Origin: Rhizobium subbaraonis
GTDB lineage: Bacteria > Pseudomonadota > Alphaproteobacteria > Rhizobiales > Rhizobiaceae
Assembly: GCF_900220975.1 (NCBI RefSeq)
Contig: NZ_OBQD01000003.1
Coordinates: 310,001-374,000 of the forward strand
Reading direction: 5' to 3'
DNA: 64,000 nucleotides
In this document: piece by piece, positions 9,371 to 17,429 of the stretch
Layout: the number at the start of each line of letters is the position of its first letter
How positions within the stretch are numbered: position 1 is the stretch's first letter
Position numbers and translations under genes: made by a program
The notes under the pieces: generated by a model
Told to the model about the DNA's origin: nothing
The model's input: only the letters and a program-made list of their open reading frames with translations
Database searches by the model: none

Positions 9371-9394
9371 AGCGCCCGCCAAAGGGCGGGCGCT
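9371..9394 (-). terminator. Intrinsic terminator of hss
   Basis: A perfect 10-bp stem AGCGCCCGCC / GGCGGGCGCT with a 4-nt loop. On the minus strand it is followed by TCGCTTTGCG, 28 nt after the hss stop. The T-tract is modest. Confidence 0.7.
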
Positions 9395-9422
9395 CGTCGA
9401 TCTTCGCTGATCGAGGTCCGGT

Positions 9423-10874
9423 TCAGCGGACCAGGATGTTCCGGAACTGCCACGGGTCCTTCGTGTCCAGGTCCTCCGGGAAGAGGCCAGGGCGGCCCTC
9501 GAGCGGGGTCCAGTCGGTGTAGTGGCCTTCGACGGGACCGAGATAGGGGCGCTGCACTTCGAGGCAGCGGCGGTAGTCCATCTCGTCTGCCTCGACGATG
9601 CCGGCGTTCGGGTTTTCCAGCGCCCAGACCATGCCGGCGAGAACGGCGGAGGTCACCTGCAGGCCGGTCGCGTTCTGATAGGGGGCGAGGCGGCGGGTCT
9701 CATCGAGCGAGAGGCGCGAGCCGTACCAGTAGGCGTTCTTGTCGTGGCCGTAGAGCAGCACGCCGAGCTCGTCGACGCCATCGACCAGCTCGTTCTCATC
9801 GAGAACGTGCAGAACGGGCTGCTGGTTGCCGCCGTTGCCGAACATCTCGTGCAGCGACAGCACCGCATCGTTGGCCGGATGGTAGGCGTAGTGGCAGGTC
9901 GGACGGTAGGTGACTTCGCCGTCCTTGTCGCGGACCGTGAAGAAGTCGGCGATCGAGATCGATTCGTTATGGGTGACGAGGAAGCCGTATTGCGGGCCGG
10001 GCGTAGGGCACCAGGTGCGCACGCGGGTGTTGGCGCCGGGCTGCTCGAGGTAGATCGCCGCCTTACAGCCCTTCTTGTGCTTCTTGGCGTTCTTCGGCAT
10101 CCAGTTCTCGTGGGTGCCCCAGCCGAGTTCGGCCGGCTGCAGGCCTTCGGAGATGAAGCCCTCGACGGACCAAGTGTTCCAGAAGGTGTTGAACGGCTTC
10201 GGGTGCTTGGTGCGTTGCGTGTCGCGTTCGGCGATGTGGACACCCTTCACGCCGACCTTCTTCATCAGCTTCGCCCAGCCTTCGCGGTCGTGCTGATCGG
10301 GCACGTCATGCTTGATGCCCAGGTCGGTTGCGAGGTTGACCAGGGCTTCCTTGACAAACCAGGAGACCATGCCGGGATTGGCACCGCAGGTGGAAACCGC
10401 GGTGGTGCCGCCAGGGTTCTTGGCCTTCTCCTTGCGCATGGTCTCGCGCAGCGCGTAGTTCGTGCGCTCCTCGTTCTTCATGCCCTTGTCGAAGTAGAAT
10501 CCGAGCCACGGCTCGACGACGGTGTCGATGTAGAGTGCTTCGTGCTTGCGGCAGAACTTGATGAGGTCGAGCGAGGACGTGTCCACGGAGAGGTTGACGA
10601 CGAAGGGCTGGCCGCCGCCTTCCTTCAGCAGCGGCTTGAGGATGTCCTTGTAGTTTTCCTTGGTGACGAACTCGGTGACATGGCGAACGCCGTGGCGGGC
10701 GAAGATCTCGTCGTCGGCGCCGTCCTTGCGCGGCTCGATGACGATCAGGCGGTTCTTGTCATACTTGAAGTGACGCTCGATGAGCGGCAGGGTGCCGCGG
10801 CCGATCGAACCGAAGCCGATCATGATGACCGGGCCTGTGATTTCGCCGTAAACCGGGTAGTTCGTCTCTGCCAT
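9423..10874 (-). CDS. hss: Homospermidine synthase
   Basis: A 483-residue NAD-dependent enzyme that makes sym-homospermidine from putrescine, the characteristic polyamine of many rhizobia. Seen: an N-terminal Rossmann motif VIMIGFGSIGRGTLPLIERH, then NLSVDTSSLDLIKFC, YIDTVVEPWLGFYFD, GTTAVSTCGANPGMVSWFVK, and a late QVTSAVLAGMVWALENP. Length and the saccharopine-dehydrogenase-like layout match. AAGGAG precedes the ATG by about 11 nt. No ornithine/arginine decarboxylase is adjacent. Terminator-like and secondary hairpins lie immediately upstream (10891-10934). Confidence 0.95.
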   Translation of the reverse strand: MAETNYPVYGEITGPVIMIGFGSIGRGTLPLIERHFKYDKNRLIVIEPRKDGADDEIFARHGVRHVTEFVTKENYKDILKPLLKEGGGQPFVVNLSVDTSSLDLIKFCRKHEALYIDTVVEPWLGFYFDKGMKNEERTNYALRETMRKEKAKNPGGTTAVSTCGANPGMVSWFVKEALVNLATDLGIKHDVPDQHDREGWAKLMKKVGVKGVHIAERDTQRTKHPKPFNTFWNTWSVEGFISEGLQPAELGWGTHENWMPKNAKKHKKGCKAAIYLEQPGANTRVRTWCPTPGPQYGFLVTHNESISIADFFTVRDKDGEVTYRPTCHYAYHPANDAVLSLHEMFGNGGNQQPVLHVLDENELVDGVDELGVLLYGHDKNAYWYGSRLSLDETRRLAPYQNATGLQVTSAVLAGMVWALENPNAGIVEADEMDYRRCLEVQRPYLGPVEGHYTDWTPLEGRPGLFPEDLDTKDPWQFRNILVR

Positions 10875-10918
10875 TCTCTCGTACTCCTTACGGGAAAGCG
10901 TCCCGGTTTCGCAAAAAG

Positions 10919-10934
10919 AGGGCCAATCGGCCCT
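10919..10934 (-). terminator. Terminator-like hairpin between DUF3445 and hss
   Basis: Stem AGGGCC / GGCCCT with a 4-nt loop. On the minus strand it is followed by CTTTTTGCG. It lies ~74 nt downstream of the DUF3445 stop and ~45 nt upstream of the hss start. It could end the pab operon or sit in the hss leader. Confidence 0.6.
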
Positions 10935-11007
10935 TCGTTAGTTGGCAAAAGCCTAGAGCATAGAATGCCGTCACAATAAAGTGGGCAAAATCACCACGCC
11001 GATATTG

Positions 11008-11904
11008 TCAACCGGCGGCAATCGCCCGCAATTGACAGGCAAGCTCGGCGCGCTTGTCAACCAGGCCCTTGTAGGCGGCCTGCGGGTCCGTCAGCTCCTC
11101 CAGCTGGTCGGCAAACGTCGTGGCGACCACGGCTGCATTTGGAAGGCTGCGGACGGCGACGAGCGGATCGTTGTAGATGCGGATCGTGAAGAGAATGTCG
11201 CCCGACACCGGCAATCGCCGCACGGTCTGCCGCTCAACGCGGGCGAAGGTCCTGTCCAGGGACAACTGATGCCCCTCGGGAAGCGCCCCGTGGGCCTTGG
11301 ACGCGGGATAGTAAAGGTCGGCGTCGGGATTGATCGACCAGTTGAAGCGCAGGACGGGGCGATCGGGCTGCAGGTTGTCGAACATGCGGTTGATTAGCGC
11401 GGCATTGCGGCTTCCCTCGCCGAAGCCCGGGACAGGGGCGTGGATATCTTCCATCCGTCGGCCGAACTTCTCCTGCAGCGACCACGACGAGGGGAAGGAG
11501 ACGTAGCCGGCGACGAGATGCCAGCCGCTTTCGCGCCGGCGCATGATCACGAGATCGTCCTGCACCAGCGCCCCGGCCGTCAGAAGCGGCGCCGTGCCCG
11601 CACCGCCGAGCGCAATCCGCCGCGTCTCCACCTCGATGGCATCGCCCTGCCTGCGGTAACGCTCGGGGTGCCTGCGGGTAACGAATTCGCAGACGAGCTG
11701 CAACACCTCCGCCTGCGCTGCCCGCGTATCCTGCTCCTCGACGAAGACGTGGTCCCGATGGGCGGCAAGCACGCGATCCTTCTCGGCGAGATAGCGATCG
11801 AGTTCGTCGTCCGGCTCTATCCAGCGTTCCGGATCGAGCTGGCCGAGGCCGATGGTGAAGAGGCGGGCGGAGCCGTCATACGGCGTATAGGCGGGACGGG
11901 TCAT
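11008..11904 (-). CDS. DUF3445, haem-dependent oxidative N-demethylase-like
   Basis: A 298-residue protein of the DUF3445 family, whose characterised members are haem-dependent oxidative N-demethylases. Seen motifs: YTPYDGSARLFTIGLGQLD, WIEPDDELDRYLAEKDRVL, ADLVIM-like VQDDLVIMRR, GWHLVAGYVSFPSSWSLQEK, IHAPVPGF, RMFDNLQ and LRFNWSINPDADLY. The start is ATG 11904, which overlaps the pabC stop by 4 nt (ATGA), showing translational coupling. The substrate is unknown. Placement behind two pABA genes suggests a one-carbon link, but that is inference. Confidence 0.83.
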   Translation of the reverse strand: MTRPAYTPYDGSARLFTIGLGQLDPERWIEPDDELDRYLAEKDRVLAAHRDHVFVEEQDTRAAQAEVLQLVCEFVTRRHPERYRRQGDAIEVETRRIALGGAGTAPLLTAGALVQDDLVIMRRRESGWHLVAGYVSFPSSWSLQEKFGRRMEDIHAPVPGFGEGSRNAALINRMFDNLQPDRPVLRFNWSINPDADLYYPASKAHGALPEGHQLSLDRTFARVERQTVRRLPVSGDILFTIRIYNDPLVAVRSLPNAAVVATTFADQLEELTDPQAAYKGLVDKRAELACQLRAIAAG

Positions 11905-12524
11905 GCCAGAACCGCCGGTATCAGCCCACGGAGAGAATTGCCCATGAAGAAGGTGTGGCCGTCCAGGTCTTGGGGACGCATGCGCGCCTCGCGCGCGCGA
12001 TCGCTCTCCAGCAGTTCCGCGCGCAGCACGCCGGCCAGGAGGCCGCAAGACAGGGGAGGCGTACGGAGGATGCCGGAACCATCGTCCAGGAAGATCGAGG
12101 TGATGGTGCCCTCGCAGATCTCGCCATGCTCGTTCAGAAGGATGACTTCGTCGGCTTCGCCTGCCGCAAACTCGGCCCGCGCGGCCTCGTAGGCGGTGCG
12201 GTGGGACGTCTTGTGGCGAAGCAGCGGATCGTCGGAGGCGAGCGTGGTGCGGCTGATCTTCACCGTCCAGACCGCGCCCGTCGGAAGCGGTGCGAACGGG
12301 GCGGTCTTCACCTCGATGCGTCCATCAACAAACAGTTCGAGCCGGACGCGCAGCGGCGTCTCCGGATTGTGGGAGACGGCATTGCGGAGCGCGGACGCCG
12401 CGCGATCGGCGTTTGTGAGGTTCAGTGCCTTCGCCGAGGCTGCAAGCCTTTCCAGATGCCGCTCGAGCCGTACGAAGCCGGATTCGGGCTCCCAGCGCAA
12501 GGTCTCGATCAGCGAGATATCCAT
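11901..12524 (-). CDS. pabC: Aminotransferase class IV, aminodeoxychorismate lyase-like
   Basis: A 207-residue short class-IV PLP enzyme. It contains the C-terminal class-IV signature (ADEVILLNEHGEICEGTITS, then SIFLDDGS, and CGLLAGVLRAELLE). The N-terminus is compact (MDISLIETLRWEPE, FVRLERHLERL). It should release pyruvate from aminodeoxychorismate to give p-aminobenzoate. The start at 12524 overlaps the 3' end of pabB by 16 nt, and its stop overlaps the DUF3445 start, so the three are one coupled operon. It is shorter than E. coli PabC, as usual for this group. Confidence 0.85.
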   Translation of the reverse strand: MDISLIETLRWEPESGFVRLERHLERLAASAKALNLTNADRAASALRNAVSHNPETPLRVRLELFVDGRIEVKTAPFAPLPTGAVWTVKISRTTLASDDPLLRHKTSHRTAYEAARAEFAAGEADEVILLNEHGEICEGTITSIFLDDGSGILRTPPLSCGLLAGVLRAELLESDRAREARMRPQDLDGHTFFMGNSLRGLIPAVLA

Positions 12525-13666
12525 TGGTCCCCCACCGCAAAGCGCGCCTTGAGCAGACACTCCTCGTATTCGGCCTCTGCGGTCGAATCGAAGACGATGC
12601 CGCCGCCGACATTGAAGACGGCCTCGCCATCGGCAAACAGCGACACCGTGCGGATGGCCACGTTGAACTGCATCGTCCCATCCGGGGCGATGACGCCGAT
12701 CGCGCCGCAATAGGCATCGCGCGGACCGGCTTCGAGATCGTGCAGGATCTCCATCGCCCGCATCTTCGGAGCGCCGGTGACGGAGCCGCAGGGGAAGAGG
12801 GCGGCGAAGATATCGCGAAGCGGCGTGCCGGGGACGAGCTTCGCGCGGACGTGGCTGACCATCTGGTGCACCGTCGGATAGGTCTCGATCGCAAAGAGCT
12901 TCGGGACCTCCAGCGTCCCCACCTCCGTCACGCGCGAGATGTCGTTGCGCAGCAGGTCGACGATCATGCGGTTTTCCGCCTGCGACTTTGGATCGGCAAG
13001 CATGGCGGCGATGATTTCGGCGTCCTCGGCCGCGTCCGCGCCGCGCGGCGCCGTGCCTTTCATCGGGTGCGTCTCGATCCAGCCGTCGGCGTCGACGCGG
13101 AAGAAGAGTTCGGGCGACCGTGACAGCAGGATCGGCCCGTCAAGCGAAACAAGGGCGCCGTATTTCACCGGCTGGCGCTCGATCAGCGACCAGAAGGCGG
13201 CAACGGGATCTCCGTTCCAGCGCGCCCGGATCGGCATCGTCAGATTGGCCTGATAGCAATCGCCCTCCCGCAGGTGGCGGTGCAGCCGGTCGAAGCGCCG
13301 GCGGTAGGCCTCGAGGTCCCATCCGGCCGCAGCTTCGGTGAGGAAGGGCTCGTTCTCAACGCGCTGCCGCGGGCTTGCAAGCGGGTGATCCGATGCCGGC
13401 GCGTCGAAGATGCCGAAGCTCATCAGCGGCGTCGGGCGATCGTCCTCTGCGAAGGGGGCGAGTTTGGCTTCGAAAAGGTGCCCGGCCTCGTAGCTCATGA
13501 AGCCGGCGATCCATTTGCCGTCATCGTGGGCGGCCTGCAGCGTCCGGAAGGCTTGTTCGAAGTCCGCCCGCTTGCGCACAGTCACCATGCGCTGCGGATC
13601 GGCGAAGACCGTGGTCCGGTCCTCGCGGTCGTCCCGCAGAAGCACGTAGCGCTGTGGATCGGTCAT
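12509..13666 (-). CDS. pabB: Aminodeoxychorismate synthase component I
   Basis: A 385-residue chorismate-binding enzyme. The motif HPMKGTAPRG places a Lys at ~203, as in PabB (PIKGT); anthranilate synthase has Ala there, so PabB is favoured over TrpE. Further conserved blocks: GDCYQANLTMP, AENRMIVDLLRNDISRV, FPCGSVTGAPKMRAMEIL, YCGAIGVI and FNVGGGIVFDS. It aminates chorismate in folate synthesis, with a glutaminase PabA that is not in this window. The gene follows pepF by 24 nt and overlaps pabC. Confidence 0.94.
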   Translation of the reverse strand: MTDPQRYVLLRDDREDRTTVFADPQRMVTVRKRADFEQAFRTLQAAHDDGKWIAGFMSYEAGHLFEAKLAPFAEDDRPTPLMSFGIFDAPASDHPLASPRQRVENEPFLTEAAAGWDLEAYRRRFDRLHRHLREGDCYQANLTMPIRARWNGDPVAAFWSLIERQPVKYGALVSLDGPILLSRSPELFFRVDADGWIETHPMKGTAPRGADAAEDAEIIAAMLADPKSQAENRMIVDLLRNDISRVTEVGTLEVPKLFAIETYPTVHQMVSHVRAKLVPGTPLRDIFAALFPCGSVTGAPKMRAMEILHDLEAGPRDAYCGAIGVIAPDGTMQFNVAIRTVSLFADGEAVFNVGGGIVFDSTAEAEYEECLLKARFAVGDQWISR

Positions 13667-13690
13667 GTCTCTGGCTTTCGAAGCAGTGTT

Positions 13691-15544
13691 TCAGGCGCCC
13701 TTATCAAGCGCCTCCAGTTCGTCGATGAGCCCCTCGATCATCGACAGGCCCTTGCTCCAGAACGACGGATCGGCGGCGTCGAGCCCGAACGGGCGCAGCA
13801 GGTCGGAGTGGTGCTTCGTCCCGCCGGCTTTCAGCATCTCGAAATACTTCTCCTGGAAGCCGCTTTCCGCCTGCTGGTAGACGGCGTAGAGGGAGTTCAC
13901 CAGGCAGTCGCCGAAGGCATAGGCGTAAACGTAAAACGGCGAATGGATGAAATGGGGAATGTAGGCCCAGAAGGTCTCGTAACCCTCGGAAATCCGGATC
14001 GCCGGGCCGAGGCTGTCTGTCTGTACCGACAGCCACAGCTCGCCGATCTGCTCCGCGGTCAGCTCACCCTCCCTGCGGGCGGTGTGCACCTTGCGCTCGA
14101 ATTCGTAGAAGGCGATCTGGCGCACGACCGTGTTGATCATGTCCTCGACCTTCTGGGCGAGCATCGCCTTGCGCTCGCGCTTGTCCTTCGTCTGGTCGAG
14201 GAGCGATCGGAAGGTCAGCATCTCGCCGAAGACGGACGCGGTCTCGGCGAGCGTCAGCGGCGTCGAGGCCATCAGCGCGCCCTGGCTGCCGGCGAGCACC
14301 TGATGCACGCCGTGGCCCAGCTCATGGGCGAGCGTCATCACGTCGCGCGGCTTGCCCATGTAGTTGACGAGCACATAGGGATGGGCCGAAGGGACGGTGG
14401 GATGAGCGAAGGCGCCGGGTGCCTTGCCGGGGCGAACCGGCGCATCGATCCATTCCTCGTCGAAGAAGCGGCCGGCGATCGCCGCCATTTCCGGGGCAAA
14501 CGCGCCGTAGGCCGAAAGCACCGTCTGCTTCGCGTCGCTCCAGGGGATCAGCGTGTTCGGAGTCTCCGGCAGCGGCGCATTGCGGTCCCAGAACTCAAGC
14601 TGTTCCATTCCGAGCCATTTCGCCTTCATCGCATAGTAGCGGTGTGACAGGCGCGGATAGGCCTCGCGCACGGCGGCAGCCAGCGCATCGACCACCTCCC
14701 GCTCCACCCGGTTCGCCAGATGCCGGCTGTCGGCGATATCGTCGAAGCCGCGCCAGCGGTCGGAGATTTCCTTGTCCTTGGCCAGCGTGTTTGTGATGAG
14801 GGTGAAGGTGCGGATGTTGTCGCCGAAGGTCTTGGCCAGCGCCATGGCTGCCTTGTGGCGGGTTTCGCCGTCGGCGTCCTGCAGCAGGTTCAGCGCGACT
14901 TCCAGCGGCACTTCCTCGCCATCGATCGTGTAGCGCAGCGAGGCCATTGTCTCGTCGAAAAGCCGGTTCCAGGCGGCGGCACCGGTCATCGACTTCTCGA
15001 GGAAGAGCTGTTCGGTGCGGTCGTCGAGCTGGTGCGGCTTCTCCTTGCGCAGGTCCTCGATCCACGGGCGGTAGTGGGCAGCGAGCGCATCGTTCTCCAG
15101 GCACCCGGCCAGGCGCGCGTCATCTATCCTGTTCAGTTCCAAGGGGAAAAACAGAAGATGCGAGGAGATGTCGGTGATCTTTGCCTGGACGTCGCCATAG
15201 AGCTTGCCGTTGGCCGGGTCGGTCGTGTTGGAGAAATAGGTCAGGCCTGCGAAGGAGGAGATGCGGCCGAGAAGGTCGTCCAGCGCCTCGAATTCCTTGA
15301 CGGCTGCGCCGATCCCTTCGGCGCCGGTTTTGCCCGCGGCGTCATCGAGCTTGCCCTTCCACTTCGCCTCGAACGCCAGCGCATCGTCGCTACCGCGCTT
15401 GAGGTCGGCTGCGAATTCCGGCGCGGACGGCGAGGGGTAGAGATCGGCAAGGTTCCATTGCGGCAGCTCGCCGAGATCGCCGGTGATTGCGCCGGCTGCA
15501 GCCGTCGCATGGTGGATGGCGGGCGAAGTTCTGAAAGGCGACAT
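13691..15544 (-). CDS. pepF: Oligoendopeptidase F-type M3 metallopeptidase
   Basis: A 617-residue zinc peptidase from ATG 15544 (GAGG upstream; longer in-frame starts lack support). The zinc motif HELGHG lies at residues 407-412 and the downstream metal-ligand helix around TLAETASVFGEML. The N-terminal region is the helical PepF domain. No signal peptide is evident, so it probably acts on short peptides in the cytoplasm. It is first in a minus-strand run with pabB, pabC and DUF3445 (24-nt gap to pabB), and divergent from the sigma-54 regulator. Confidence 0.93.
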   Translation of the reverse strand: MSPFRTSPAIHHATAAAGAITGDLGELPQWNLADLYPSPSAPEFAADLKRGSDDALAFEAKWKGKLDDAAGKTGAEGIGAAVKEFEALDDLLGRISSFAGLTYFSNTTDPANGKLYGDVQAKITDISSHLLFFPLELNRIDDARLAGCLENDALAAHYRPWIEDLRKEKPHQLDDRTEQLFLEKSMTGAAAWNRLFDETMASLRYTIDGEEVPLEVALNLLQDADGETRHKAAMALAKTFGDNIRTFTLITNTLAKDKEISDRWRGFDDIADSRHLANRVEREVVDALAAAVREAYPRLSHRYYAMKAKWLGMEQLEFWDRNAPLPETPNTLIPWSDAKQTVLSAYGAFAPEMAAIAGRFFDEEWIDAPVRPGKAPGAFAHPTVPSAHPYVLVNYMGKPRDVMTLAHELGHGVHQVLAGSQGALMASTPLTLAETASVFGEMLTFRSLLDQTKDKRERKAMLAQKVEDMINTVVRQIAFYEFERKVHTARREGELTAEQIGELWLSVQTDSLGPAIRISEGYETFWAYIPHFIHSPFYVYAYAFGDCLVNSLYAVYQQAESGFQEKYFEMLKAGGTKHHSDLLRPFGLDAADPSFWSKGLSMIEGLIDELEALDKGA

Positions 15545-15708
15545 CGGGTAACCTCGTGCGTGATGCTGTGGGGCGGCTTTGCTTGCGACGTCATTGGTTA
15601 AAATGCAAGCCTTTCTCAAAACGGCATGTTCAACCCTTCGTGCCAAGGTCGAACGGTATTGTTGTGCCAACTCTGCGCATGATGCGTAGAGGGCAAGGAG
15701 ATGTACCA

Positions 15709-17250
15709 ATGACGGCCCACATTCTTGTCATCGATGACGATCCTGTCCAGCGCAGGCTTCTGAAGAACATGATCGAACGCAACGGCCATGTCTCGCACAT
15801 GGCCGAAAACGGCCGTCAAGGCCTTGAGGTTCTCGACCGCAAGGGTGGTCTCATCAGCGTCATCCTGCTCGACCTGATGATGCCGGAAATGAACGGCACC
15901 GCCTTTCTCGATGCGCTGTCGGAGCGTGAGATCACCATTCCGGTGGTCGTCCAGACCGGGCAGGGCGGGCTGGAAACGGTCGTCAACGCCATGCGCGCCG
16001 GCGCATTCGATTTCGTCGTCAAGCCGGTCTCGCCGGAGCGCCTCGGCGTCGCGATCGACAATGCGCTTAAGCTAGAGCAGCGCGACCCTCGCGGTCGCAG
16101 CACGCGTCGCGGCCGCGGCGAATCCGTCCAGTTCGATGACATCGTTTCGGCAAGCCCGGAAATGCTGCGGGTGATCGAACTCGGGCGCCGGGCGGCGCAA
16201 TCCAACATCCCCGTCGTGATCGAAGGCGAATCCGGCGTGGGCAAGGAGATGATCGCCCGCGCCATCCAGTCGGCAAGCGACCGGGCAAACAAGCCGTTCG
16301 TGACCGTCAACTGTGGCGCGATCCCGCACAACCTCGTCGAAAGCATCCTGTTCGGTCACGAAAAGGGTGCGTTTACCGGTGCGACCGAACGCCATATCGG
16401 CAAGTTCGCCGAGGCCGACGGCGGCACGATCTTCCTTGACGAGATCGGCGACCTGCCGCTGGAGGTGCAGGTGAAGCTCCTGCGCGCCGTCCAGCAGGGC
16501 GAGATCGAGACGGTCGGTGCGCGCTCGCCGCAGAAGGTCAATGTCCGGCTGATCTCGGCGACCAACAAGGATCTGATCACTGAGGTCAAGGAAGGCCGGT
16601 TCCGCGAGGACCTCTACTATCGCCTCAACGTCTTTCCGATCACCATCCCGGCGCTGCGCAGGCGCAAGGAGGACATTCCCGTCCTGGTGCGCTCGTTCGT
16701 CGAGCGCTTCGCCGGCGAGCAGAAGCTGGCGACGCCGCTGTCGGTGTCTTCCGCGGCGATGGCGCTTCTGACCGCCTTCGACTGGCCGGGCAACATCCGC
16801 CAGCTCGAAAATGCGATCTTCCGGGCGGTTGTGCTCGCGCAGGGATCGGAATTGCACACGTCGGACTTCCCGCAGATCGCGACACAGGTGCCGGGACACG
16901 CCATTTCGCCGGAGGGACGGGTTTCCTGGGACGTGGACAGCGCGCCGGTGGTCCCTTCGACGTCGTCCGAGACGGGTCTGCCTGCCGTATATCCCAATTT
17001 CCGCAGGCATGAGGCCGCCGAATCAGCCGATGCCGGCCAGCCCGACAACGCCATTTCCAGCCTGGACCGGGGTGGCCAGGTGCGTCGCCTTGCGGATGTG
17101 GAAGAGGAATTGATCCGTTTTGCCCTGAAATTCTATCATGGCCAGATGAGCCAGGTTGCCAGAAAATTAGGCATCGGACGCTCGACCCTCTACAGGAAAC
17201 TGAAGGATTATGGCATCGATCCAGACAATCCGCAGAAGGAAGTCGCCTGA
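15709..17250 (+). CDS. Sigma-54-dependent response regulator (NtrC family)
   Basis: A 513-residue protein with AAGGAG just upstream of ATG 15709. The receiver domain is complete (acidic pair DDD 9-11, phospho-acceptor D55 in VILLDLMMP, K105 in DFVVKPVS). The AAA+ domain has Walker A GESGVGKE (173-180) and the sigma-54 contact loop GAFTGA (220-225), and FLDEIGDLPLEVQ. A Fis-type helix-turn-helix ends the protein (GQMSQVARKLGIGRSTLYRK). No histidine kinase is adjacent, so the cognate sensor is unknown. An Ala/Pro/Ser-rich linker of ~70 residues separates AAA+ from the HTH. Confidence 0.94.
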   Translation: MTAHILVIDDDPVQRRLLKNMIERNGHVSHMAENGRQGLEVLDRKGGLISVILLDLMMPEMNGTAFLDALSEREITIPVVVQTGQGGLETVVNAMRAGAFDFVVKPVSPERLGVAIDNALKLEQRDPRGRSTRRGRGESVQFDDIVSASPEMLRVIELGRRAAQSNIPVVIEGESGVGKEMIARAIQSASDRANKPFVTVNCGAIPHNLVESILFGHEKGAFTGATERHIGKFAEADGGTIFLDEIGDLPLEVQVKLLRAVQQGEIETVGARSPQKVNVRLISATNKDLITEVKEGRFREDLYYRLNVFPITIPALRRRKEDIPVLVRSFVERFAGEQKLATPLSVSSAAMALLTAFDWPGNIRQLENAIFRAVVLAQGSELHTSDFPQIATQVPGHAISPEGRVSWDVDSAPVVPSTSSETGLPAVYPNFRRHEAAESADAGQPDNAISSLDRGGQVRRLADVEEELIRFALKFYHGQMSQVARKLGIGRSTLYRKLKDYGIDPDNPQKEVA

Positions 17251-17429
17251 TTCCAGTTGATTTTTCAGGCTCCTCGTGATTTTCCGGTTGCCGTTCACCG
17301 CTTGTTAGTGGATCGTTCACTATAAGGGGATTGTATTGGCGACTGTGGCGGATTTGCCATGCTGTTACCGCAATTGGTCGTCATCTGAACTGATCAGGGA
17401 CACCTTTTGTCCGTAGGACGGGGATAGAG

